Part shown: piece by piece, positions 54,011 through 61,280 of the stretch
Position numbering within the stretch: the stretch's first letter is position 1
Layout: each line of letters starts with the position of its first letter
Source of the DNA: Viridibacillus arvi
GTDB lineage: Bacteria > Bacillota > Bacilli > Bacillales_A > Planococcaceae
Direction: 5' to 3'
Assembly: GCF_001274945.1 (NCBI RefSeq)
Contig: NZ_LILB01000008.1
Span: forward strand, 272,106 to 336,105
DNA length: 64,000 bases
Notes under the pieces: generated by a model
What the model was told of the DNA's origin: nothing
Seen by the model: only the letters and a program-made list of their open reading frames with translations
Databases searched by the model: none
Made by a program: the position numbers and the translations under genes

Positions 54011-55237
54011 TTATTTTGGCGCCTCTACTTTATCATCAAAAGTTACAATCACAATCTCAGCATTTGTGATACCTGGCAATGATTTCGTCATCATCGGGGA
54101 ATGGTATGCCGTAATTTTCATACCTGCTCTCAATACCGTTTCTCCACCTAGTAATGAGATTACTTTTGTGTCTTCCGAGATGTTCAGAATTACATCATTG
54201 TTTGAGATTTGGTCAGATCCAACATTGATATACAGCTGATCTTTTGTCGTACTATTTGATGTGACAATTGTGCCTTCAACTTTATTGTGTTCCGTTTCTT
54301 TCACAACAATTTTCTCTGCATGTGTTTGAGCTGGATATATCATGGTCATCATTTCACCGTAGTAGGCCTCAACCCGAACATCAGTCTTCAAAGCTTCTAG
54401 GGTTAATGATTTACCTAGCTGGTTGACTATTTGCGTATTCTCATCCACCGATAGAATTACATAATCCACTCCGCCTTTTTTCATCGAATTCCCAATCACG
54501 GTAAACTTGCTATCTGCTACATTTGTAATAATACCGTTTGTACCTACAGCGTCTTCTTGAACCACCTCATCAGTTGCCAAGTTAACAACGACATAATCCG
54601 TTGTCGATTGAGCCGGAATACTCATCGTAACAGCTGGTCCATAGAAGGCTTTGACCGTCATGCCTGATTTGATAGCACTTATCTTTATTGCTTTTCCATT
54701 TTGGTCTAATATCTGCGCTTTATCAGCGAAATGCAAAACAATCTTATCCTTATGTGTTGTGTAGATATCTGTACCTTCTACAACAATCCCATTTTCATTC
54801 ACTTCAGATATTGTGCCATTAATTCCTGTAAAATCCTGATCTTGAACAACTAGCTTTAGTGCTTTTCCTCGCGCTGGAATGCTCTTCGTAATTTTAGGAT
54901 CATAATATGCCTTTACAGTCTTATTGTCTTCGATGATTTTTTTAAAAGACACTTTTTTTCCTTTGGAATCGATAATTTTAGTACTTTTAGTGATAGATAG
55001 AATTATTTCACTTTGATCTGTTGTAACAAGCCCATGTCCAGTTACAGTAATAAATTTCCCAGTCTTATCGTTTACGTAATTTGTAATTTGACCAATTGTC
55101 CCCGGAGAAGCTTTCACTTTATTCTGAGCAACCCCTTGACCATTAAGAATTGGCTTGGCTGGAACGCTCTGTGCACTTGCTGTCACCGGGAGCGTAGCCA
55201 TCAATACAATAGATGCTGTTACTAACATTTTTTTCAT
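54011..55237 (-). CDS. Secreted protein with four internal ~85-residue repeats
   Basis: A 408-residue exported protein. The signal peptide KKMLVTASIVLMATLPVTASA is cleaved near residue 22. Four tandem repeats follow (about 46-136, 137-220, 232-314, 318-400). Each opens with G-x-I-x-x-V, has an IVLxxxxxTxIxxxxGK stretch, and closes with V-K/E-A-Y/F-Y followed by P and an (M)T-x-S-(I/L)P motif, e.g. VKAFYGPAVTMSIPA and VEAYYGEMMTMIYPA. The start is the ATG at 55237 after GGAGGAAT; 34 upstream codons in frame lack a site. I do not recognise the domain. It is flanked by two copies of a toxin RNA element. Confidence 0.8.
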   Translation of the reverse strand: MKKMLVTASIVLMATLPVTASAQSVPAKPILNGQGVAQNKVKASPGTIGQITNYVNDKTGKFITVTGHGLVTTDQSEIILSITKSTKIIDSKGKKVSFKKIIEDNKTVKAYYDPKITKSIPARGKALKLVVQDQDFTGINGTISEVNENGIVVEGTDIYTTHKDKIVLHFADKAQILDQNGKAIKISAIKSGMTVKAFYGPAVTMSIPAQSTTDYVVVNLATDEVVQEDAVGTNGIITNVADSKFTVIGNSMKKGGVDYVILSVDENTQIVNQLGKSLTLEALKTDVRVEAYYGEMMTMIYPAQTHAEKIVVKETEHNKVEGTIVTSNSTTKDQLYINVGSDQISNNDVILNISEDTKVISLLGGETVLRAGMKITAYHSPMMTKSLPGITNAEIVIVTFDDKVEAPK

Positions 55238-55539
55238 CTTATATTCCTCCAATTTTAGTATTTTTACTCCGTACTTTTCAAGCCTATCTTCATGCACAAC
55301 ACAGTCTGTAATAAATTTATTCACATTATTTAATTCCACTCATCATAAGTTTTCCATTTTAAAGAAACTTATTTTCACAATAAATTTATTAGTTCACTAA
55401 ACACATATACCTAAATTATACCATTATATATATATTCAGGGTAAATATTAGAACGTAAATGCCTTATCTGGTAAAATAATAATAACTAGTTGTGCAGGTT
55501 GGACGGTTGGTCACTTCCAAGGGATTGGAGGTGATACTA

Positions 55540-55647
55540 TTGACAACTTTCGAAATAATAAGCTTATTGATTCAACTTTCAGTTGGATGGATAGCATTCC
55601 TTTCAGTTTTGTTGTCGGTACTCTTTTTTCTATTAAAAAAGAAATAA
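55540..55647 (+). CDS. Holin-like type I toxin peptide, 35 residues
   Basis: Tiny gene missed by length cut-offs. GGAGGTGAT (55527-55535) precedes a TTG start. The product MTTFEIISLLIQLSVGW... is one hydrophobic helix ending in KKK, the layout of BsrG/TxpA/holin-like membrane toxins of Firmicutes. The RNA downstream has three stem-loops (55643-55752), the last a terminator, as in those systems, where an antisense RNA overlapping the 3' end silences the toxin. The antitoxin promoter is only a candidate (see findings). Confidence 0.72.
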   Translation: MTTFEIISLLIQLSVGWIAFLSVLLSVLFFLLKKK

Positions 55648-55752
55648 CCGTCCCCTCCACATAAGGTTTGACGGTTATTATTGACCTCGGACCAACCGCT
55701 TCATCTGCGGTTACTAGCCACTAGACTGAACGTTCGCAGCGTTCAGTCTTTT
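55643..55752 (+). ncRNA. 3' structured region of the toxin mRNA / antitoxin overlap
   Basis: Three hairpins follow the toxin stop: AATAACCGTC...GACGGTTATT, AACCGC...GCGGTT, and ACTGAACG...CGTTCAGT followed by CTTTTTAT, a terminator. The element is repeated at 53805-53914. Similar downstream structures accompany holin-like toxin genes in other Firmicutes, where the opposite strand encodes the antitoxin RNA; that is inferred here. Confidence 0.65.
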
Positions 55753-55835
55753 TATATTATGTTTTACTATCGTATTAATACAAATTAAATCTCTACAAAG
55801 GTCATTCCTCAGTTTACTTCTACAGAGACTGACAT

Positions 55836-57098
55836 CTACTCATTTATAAATTCTTTAATCGCCTCAACTAATTCTTTAGATAACGGAAGTGTCGGATCAG
55901 AATAAGTAGCCATATTTCCTTGTATCTCCTCTGGTGCATCTTTTAGAATATGATTCATCTTGCTTACAATCATCAGTTTAGCCTCTTCGTTATTGGCCTT
56001 TAATATTTTCGCATCACTTACTGGAACTTGAATATCGTGTGCTCCTTGAATAATTAAGACAGGTGCTGTTACTTTTTGAATACTCTTAGCTGGATCATAC
56101 TTTAGCCAAGACATAAGATACGGCTGAACAGAAGGTCTAAATAGTGATTGTAATTCTGTTGATATGGTTGCTACAGGTTTACCTTCTTTTAATGATGCTA
56201 AGATTTCAGTAGATTCTTTTGTAAGATCCGATGTTAATTTGCCTTCTAATTGTTCAAGTAATATCTCATCTGCTGGACGTCCTGCACCTGCTATCGAAGT
56301 AAATGAAGCAATGTTACTATTCTGTGCTGCTAACATGCCAATTAATGAGCCCTCACTATGACCAATAATATGAATACTTTTAAATTTATTTTCTGATATT
56401 GCGTATTTAATAACTTGGTTAACGTCTTCTACATATTTTTCTATTGATAAATCTTCTTCTTTTGTTGTTAATGGAGCATTATCACCAATTCCCCTTTTGT
56501 CATAACGAATTGATGCAATCCCTTGATTAGCTAGGTCTTCAGCTAGCATTTTCAAGCTATTATTTTTGCCAGCGCCTATAGTATTTCCATCTTTGTCGGT
56601 CGGGCCAGACCCTGCTATTATAATCGCCAATGGATATGAGCCTTCCTTTTCAGGATGTTGCAAAGCTGCCTTTAGATTCCCTCCATTAACTGGGATATTA
56701 ATGGATTCATAACTCGCCTTCTCTTCTTTGTAAGGAGTTAATTTAATAGGTAGTGTATTGCCATTTTGCTTAAATGTTCCTGTTATCAAATTACCTTGTA
56801 ACTTACCGTCTATTACGATATTCGAACCTTGTAAATCAATTGTAATCACAACTTTATTGCCGTCATATGAAACTTCTTTAAATGGATAGTCCTTTACCCC
56901 TTGAGCCGGTACTGATAAAGTGCCACTTTTCTCTTTAAGCGATAAAACTATTTCTAATGGTGATTGCGGAAGATCAATATTCCCTTGCCATTGTCCTAAC
57001 ATATCATCATTCACACCTTTCTTAACCTCTGGACTTTCTTCCTTAGAACAAGCTACTAAAAACACCAGCACGCAAAGCCAAATTACATATTTTTTCAT
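55836..57098 (-). CDS. Alpha/beta hydrolase lipoprotein
   Basis: Exported lipoprotein of 420 residues: signal peptide with VFLVAC (lipidated Cys ~17), a beta-rich N-terminal domain (~30-125, LGQWQGNIDLP...GTFKQNG) like those that precede DUF3887-type hydrolases, then an alpha/beta-hydrolase with oxyanion region IAGSGPTDKDGN, nucleophile elbow GHSEGS (~245), acid in QGAHDIQVP (~353) and a C-terminal His in MNHILK. Probably an esterase; substrate unknown. ATG after AAAAGGAG. Confidence 0.87.
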   Translation of the reverse strand: MKKYVIWLCVLVFLVACSKEESPEVKKGVNDDMLGQWQGNIDLPQSPLEIVLSLKEKSGTLSVPAQGVKDYPFKEVSYDGNKVVITIDLQGSNIVIDGKLQGNLITGTFKQNGNTLPIKLTPYKEEKASYESINIPVNGGNLKAALQHPEKEGSYPLAIIIAGSGPTDKDGNTIGAGKNNSLKMLAEDLANQGIASIRYDKRGIGDNAPLTTKEEDLSIEKYVEDVNQVIKYAISENKFKSIHIIGHSEGSLIGMLAAQNSNIASFTSIAGAGRPADEILLEQLEGKLTSDLTKESTEILASLKEGKPVATISTELQSLFRPSVQPYLMSWLKYDPAKSIQKVTAPVLIIQGAHDIQVPVSDAKILKANNEEAKLMIVSKMNHILKDAPEEIQGNMATYSDPTLPLSKELVEAIKEFINE

Positions 57099-57371
57099 TT
57101 ATAAACTCCTTTTCTACCTGGTTCAAATAATAAATACGTATACTATACCTTTGTTCAATCTGTTCTATCTTTAGTATCACAAATACAACTGGTAATTTCA
57201 AATGTTTTATGGAAATATTATGGAATTCATGTTTTTACAAGTGTAATTGATTTGATCAAATAATCTGAGATTGCTTTATGTTAAGTGAATTTTTATTTCA
57301 AGATGAATAACATAAATATATCCTTACTTACAGAAAAACACCTGTGTAGGCGAAGAAAAGAGGTTTTTTTA

Positions 57372-57935
57372 ATGAAATTAAAATGGATTCCTATAGTATT
57401 AGGGACAGCATTACTAGTGGGTTGTGGAAGCGATACAGAAGCACTAGAAAAGAAAGTGAATACACTTCAAAGAGAAAACAATACACTTAAACAACAACTT
57501 GAAACAATAGAAAAAGAAATGACATCTATAACTGCAAAAATCGACTCAGAAGATTCATCAAAACCGTTGGAAAATGAAAGCGATCTTTCGAAATTAGACT
57601 CTGAAGTTACAGATTTAATTACTTCATATGAGGATGCGGTTAATGCAACAGATGTAGATGCCTTGCAAAAACTATTTACAGAAGACGTTACGATCAAAAA
57701 AAATAACAAACAAGTTGAATTAATTAAGGATGGTCAAAGTCCTATACCAATCGTTTCAGAAATCAATTCAAACGTTATTTATGAAGTTCATATAGAATGG
57801 TTTAATTATGATGGCAAAGGGAGCTATTGGATACGTACATTGCTAATCAAAGAAAATGAAGATTCTGGTGCTGAAGTTTATTTCACAATTATCAAAACAA
57901 GCAATGGATTTAAAATTTCGGCTATTGAAAGCTAA
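57372..57935 (+). CDS. Putative lipoprotein with coiled coil and NTF2-like domain
   Basis: A 187-residue exported protein. Signal MKLKWIPIVLGTALLVGC with lipidated Cys18, a coiled-coil segment (~22-60, ALEKKVNTLQRENNTLKQQLE), an acidic linker, then a C-terminal ~100 residues (LITSYEDAVNATDVDALQKLFTEDVTI...) with the pattern of an NTF2-like/SnoaL domain. Start at ATG 57372 after AAGAGG; 29 in-frame upstream codons have no site. Function unknown. Confidence 0.72.
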   Translation: MKLKWIPIVLGTALLVGCGSDTEALEKKVNTLQRENNTLKQQLETIEKEMTSITAKIDSEDSSKPLENESDLSKLDSEVTDLITSYEDAVNATDVDALQKLFTEDVTIKKNNKQVELIKDGQSPIPIVSEINSNVIYEVHIEWFNYDGKGSYWIRTLLIKENEDSGAEVYFTIIKTSNGFKISAIES

Positions 57936-57950
57936 TTCATAATTTATATT

Positions 57951-57991
57951 AAAAAGGATGTTTATTGTTGTGAAGATAAACATCCTTTTTT
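57951..57991 (+). terminator. Terminator of the coiled-coil lipoprotein gene
   Basis: AAAAAGGATGTTTAT / ATAAACATCCTTTTTT with a 10-nt loop, 15 bp after the stop. Confidence 0.88.
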
Positions 57992-58078
57992 GTATTCATT
58001 TCTTCAGTGCTATATAGGTTATGGAATTAACTTCCACATTATTCATCTAAGACATTTACCTCGCCATCATTCAGATAC

Positions 58079-58107
58079 AAAAAAAAGTCTTCCAATCGGA
58101 AGACTTT
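58079..58107 (-). terminator. Terminator of the small membrane protein gene
   Basis: AAAGTCTTCC / GGAAGACTTT with a 4-nt loop followed on the minus strand by TTTTTTG, eight bases after the stop at 58116. Confidence 0.85.
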
Positions 58108-58115
58108 GAAATAAT

Positions 58116-58310
58116 TTATGAGTTCGGTATAACTAAAAAAATGGATGGTATGAAAGAAATGCCAAAAAATAAAATGTACCATAAAGACATACGTCGTAAC
58201 GAAAATTGACGTTGTTTCTTCTGTGCATAGAAAATGTCCGTAAAAATAGCAACGACGAGTGGAATACTCATACATGCAATAGCGATTAAAATCACATCTG
58301 TAAAGTTCAT
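58116..58310 (-). CDS. Small membrane protein, 64 residues
   Basis: Two hydrophobic segments (MNFTDVILIAIACMSIPLVV... and LWYILFFGISFIPSIFLVI) flank a basic loop (AQKKQRQFSLRR). ATG at 58310 after GGGGGATG. No family recognised. It has an excellent promoter with an inverted repeat (58348-58401) and a clear terminator, so it is very probably expressed and regulated. Confidence 0.72.
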   Translation of the reverse strand: MNFTDVILIAIACMSIPLVVAIFTDIFYAQKKQRQFSLRRMSLWYILFFGISFIPSIFLVIPNS

Positions 58311-58347
58311 TGTGCATCCCCCAATTTTCAAACATATTAATTATAAA

Positions 58348-58401
58348 TGTGACGAAAATGTGTCTTAATTTATTGTACACAATTTCGTCACAAATTGTCA
58401 A
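58348..58401 (-). promoter_or_regulatory. Consensus promoter with 10-bp inverted-repeat operator
   Basis: Minus strand: -35 TTGACA (58401-58396), 18-bp spacer, -10 TACAAT (58377-58372). TGTGACGAAA on the minus strand lies within the spacer (58392-58383), and its exact inverse TTTCGTCACA lies downstream of the -10 (58357-58348), 25 bp apart. The arms flank the start site, which is what a repressor operator would do. The regulator is not known. Confidence 0.7.
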
Positions 58402-58441
58402 TGAATTTTACCATACTTTTCTAACTTTCTTTATTTGACCC

Positions 58442-58487
58442 AAAAAAAGAAGGCAGAACCAGATCTATCTCCTGAGGTTCTACCTTC
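58442..58487 (-). terminator. Terminator of the aminotransferase gene
   Basis: Minus-strand GAAGGTAGAACC / GGTTCTGCCTTC (one wobble) followed by TTTTTTTG. Confidence 0.8.
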
Positions 58488-58533
58488 TTCTATTCATCTA
58501 ATACTAATTGCCTAATTGAAATTCTTGTTTTCT

Positions 58534-59703
58534 TTATAAAACGGAAGCCAGTCTTTTGATACCTTCCTCAATTGTTTCTGGATCAGAATTCGTATAATTA
58601 AGGCGCAAAGTTCCTGCTCCTTTAATATTCGTATAGAACGGATCTCCAGGGACGAAAGCCACTTTCTTCTCAGTTGCTCGTTTAAAGACTTCTACTGAAG
58701 AGACTCCTTCTCCCAAATCTGCCCATAAAAACATACCGCCTTCTGGTTTTGTAAACGTAACATGCGCTGGTAAATATTTTTCCATCGCCGATATCATTGC
58801 ATCACACTGTTGTTTATATAGTGCTGTAATTTTACTAATGTGCGCTTCATAATCATTATTCGCTAAATAATCATAAATAGCATATTGTGCAAGTACATTC
58901 GTATGTAAATCAGACGATTGTTTTGCTCCGATTAAATGGCCCATTAGCTCCTTATTTTTTGTACATAAATAACCAATACGCATTCCTGGTGATAAAGTTT
59001 TAGAGAAAGAACCAAATAGTACACTATTTTCGGATTTTCCACCTGCAATGTAAGGTAATGATTCTCCTTCAAAGCGAAGTTCTCCATAGGGATCGTCTTC
59101 AATTAAAACTGTGTTCGTCTTCTTAATGATTTCAAAAATAGCTTCACGTTTCTCTTTTGAGTAAGTTAAGCCTGTGGGATTTTGGAAATTAGGGACTGTA
59201 TACAATAATTTTACATCATTATTTTGTAAAGTTGCTTCAAGCTCTTCTAAATTTAAACCGTCATCTTCAAGGCTGATTGGTAAAAACTCGGGTTCAAAAA
59301 GTGCAAATGTTTGAATAGCAGCCAGATAACACGGGCTTTCTACAGCTACTTTATCCCCCTTATTTACTAAAGCCTTCCCCATTAAATCTAGTCCTTGTTG
59401 AGAACCTGTTGTAATTAAAATATCATCTGCTGTAACATCCATACCAAATCGTTTTTTATAACGGTCTGCAATCCATTGGCGTAATGGTAAATAGCCTTGA
59501 GTCCCTGAATACTGGAATACCTTGTCGCCAGAATTTTGTAAAACGCGATTAATCGATTCTTGGAACTCTTTCATTGGAAATGAAATAGGGTTTGGTAACC
59601 CTCCTGCAAATGAAATAATATCTTCCACCTCAGTCAAACTTAAAATATCTTTTATAAAAGAACTATCTGCTTGTAAAACTCTATCTGAAAAAATTTGCAC
59701 CAT
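58534..59703 (-). CDS. PLP-dependent aminotransferase, class I/II (2-aminoadipate type)
   Basis: A fold-type I aminotransferase of 389 residues lacking the GntR domain of MocR regulators. PLP-binding features: GSQQGLDL near 103, YTVPNFQNPTG (~170), EDDPYGELRF (~205), the Schiff-base Lys in GSFSKTLSPGMRIGY (~237), and the C-terminal RLNYTN. The sequence is close to 2-aminoadipate/multi-substrate aminotransferases (LysN, Aro8-like); donor and acceptor unknown. AAGGAG sits 8 bases before the ATG at 59703; an ATG at 59706 and a TTG at 59709 are alternatives. Confidence 0.88.
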   Translation of the reverse strand: MVQIFSDRVLQADSSFIKDILSLTEVEDIISFAGGLPNPISFPMKEFQESINRVLQNSGDKVFQYSGTQGYLPLRQWIADRYKKRFGMDVTADDILITTGSQQGLDLMGKALVNKGDKVAVESPCYLAAIQTFALFEPEFLPISLEDDGLNLEELEATLQNNDVKLLYTVPNFQNPTGLTYSKEKREAIFEIIKKTNTVLIEDDPYGELRFEGESLPYIAGGKSENSVLFGSFSKTLSPGMRIGYLCTKNKELMGHLIGAKQSSDLHTNVLAQYAIYDYLANNDYEAHISKITALYKQQCDAMISAMEKYLPAHVTFTKPEGGMFLWADLGEGVSSVEVFKRATEKKVAFVPGDPFYTNIKGAGTLRLNYTNSDPETIEEGIKRLASVL

Positions 59704-59952
59704 CATCAATTCTCCTTCTAAACTACTTCTACTATATTCCGTTTATATTTTTATATTATTATAGCAAATCACATAACATTGTGAATTGTCAATATTTTCT
59801 CATGAATTAAGTTGGATTTACAGATTAATTAGATTGGATGCTTTGTACTTGTAGATTAACAGGAGCTGTGGAATTCTATTTTATTATCATAATTTGCTTA
59901 CTTGTGATCACTTTTAACTGACTGGTGCTCTTATTTAATCTTATCGGGGTTT

Positions 59953-60095
59953 TTTTGACTCACTCGGGCTCTCTTTTAACCTACTCACTCTCTCTTTTGG
60001 CTCACTCGGGCTCCCTTTTAACCTACTCACTCTCTCTTTTGACTCACTCGGGCTCCCTTTTAACCTACTCGCTCCCTCTTCTGATTCACTCATTC
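59953..60095. repeat. 21-bp-period array (alternating two unit types)
   Basis: Units begin at 59953, 59974, 59995, 60016, 60037 and 60058 with a partial one at 60079, exactly 21 bp apart. Odd units are TTTTGACTCACTCGGGCTC-like and even units TTTTAACCTACTCACTCTC-like, so the higher-order period is 42 bp. Sequence is unrelated to the arrays at 11253 and 44544, but the period is the same. The surrounding region 59710-60107 has no supported gene. Confidence 0.93.
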
Positions 60096-60107
60096 TAATT
60101 CCAAAAC

Positions 60108-60136
60108 AAAAAGCATCTCATAAGAGATGCTTTTTT
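60108..60136. terminator. Terminator of the radical SAM gene
   Basis: AAAAAGCATCTC / GAGATGCTTTTTT with a 4-nt loop; on minus it follows the stop at 60192 by about 55 bp. Confidence 0.85.
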
Positions 60137-60191
60137 ATATTGCCTGTAGCTGACATGACATAAACTTAAAATCGTTTGAAGCTAATTGCTC

Positions 60192-61067
60192 TTACATTCC
60201 AAATTTTTGTCTAAAGCCGCACTTCCTGCATAATTCTTCAACTGCTTCTCTTCTAGTGAATCCATCAAAGAGATTATTGGCTCTCTCGCTTTCTACAATT
60301 TCAGAGAATGGTGTGTTATTAATATTCCCTAGATTTATGACGCCTTCTCCATCTAGGCAACATGGGACAACTGTACCGTCAACAAGAATTGCTGCTTGAC
60401 TGCGAAGTGCATGACAAAATCCTTTTCCTTCATCCTCAGGGGCTTGCAAGCTCGGCCATTGAAATTCATGATCTTGGTTTAAATAAACACGATCCGTAAT
60501 TTTAACACCTTTTCCCGGTTGTACTTTTTCTTCAATCTTAAAGTCTAAGTTATATTCCTGCTCTAATATATCTAACGTTTCACGGTTTCTTCTCTTCTCT
60601 AAATCTGTAACCTGATCTTTTTGTAGGTTCCATAATCGGTACGATATGATAATGTTATGTTCCGCCGCATCACGCACAAATTCAAGAATATCTCCTAAAT
60701 ATTTTTCACGATTCTCTGACCCCTCATGTCCATCAAAGCTATGTAATGAGAAGTTGATTTGGCGTAGCGCAGGCTTTCCTAATAATTTCTCTCGATTCTT
60801 TTTAATCAATGTTCCATTAGTCGTGATATTCACTTTAAATCCTTTAGCATGTGCTGCGTCAAGTAATTGGTCAATTTTATTATGTAAAAGAGGTTCTCCT
60901 TTCACATGTAGGTAAATATATTTCGTATGCGGTCTAATCTGATCAAGTATATTGTTAAACGCATCTAGTTTGATTATATTCGCCTTACGACTCGTAGGTG
61001 GACAGAAGCTACACGCAAGATTACAGACGCTTGTAATTTCAACATAAACTTTTTTAAATGTTTTCAA
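60192..61067 (-). CDS. Radical SAM protein with SPASM-like C-terminus
   Basis: A 291-residue Fe-S enzyme. The cluster motif CNLACSFC (CX3CX2C) is at residues ~15-22, followed by GEP (HVKGEPLLH) and ITTNGTL. The C-terminal part contains GFCHALRSQAAILVDGTVVPCCLDGEG...LGNI and ELCRKCGF, a SPASM-type set of cysteines for auxiliary clusters. SPASM enzymes mature peptides or activate other enzymes; no precursor peptide is apparent nearby. The start is TTG at 61067 with only a weak GGTGA upstream. Substrate unknown. Confidence 0.87.
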   Translation of the reverse strand: MKTFKKVYVEITSVCNLACSFCPPTSRKANIIKLDAFNNILDQIRPHTKYIYLHVKGEPLLHNKIDQLLDAAHAKGFKVNITTNGTLIKKNREKLLGKPALRQINFSLHSFDGHEGSENREKYLGDILEFVRDAAEHNIIISYRLWNLQKDQVTDLEKRRNRETLDILEQEYNLDFKIEEKVQPGKGVKITDRVYLNQDHEFQWPSLQAPEDEGKGFCHALRSQAAILVDGTVVPCCLDGEGVINLGNINNTPFSEIVESERANNLFDGFTRREAVEELCRKCGFRQKFGM

Positions 61068-61211
61068 TTATAATTCACCATTCCCGTTCTCTGTATATTC
61101 CATGACTATAGTTATTGTAATCAAATTCGATGATACTGAACAGTCTTTCAACAATAGAGTTGGAGTGTATGCATACCTTTTCTATTCTATAACGATTTTT
61201 GTTGCAGCAAT

Positions 61212-61260
61212 AACATAAAAAGATACCTCCCAAAAGCCGCTTGGTAACGGCATTCGGAGG
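61212..61260 (-). terminator. Terminator of the subtilase gene
   Basis: Minus-strand CCTCC...GCCG / CGGC...GGGAGG stem with an internal bulge, followed by TATCTTTTTATG, about 20 bp after the stop at 61281. Confidence 0.65.
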
Positions 61261-61280
61261 CATCATTTCATTTCATTTTC

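Noticed and set aside
61075-61266. 63-codon minus-strand frame between the subtilase and radical SAM genes
   Set aside because: It covers the subtilase terminator and has no ribosome site.
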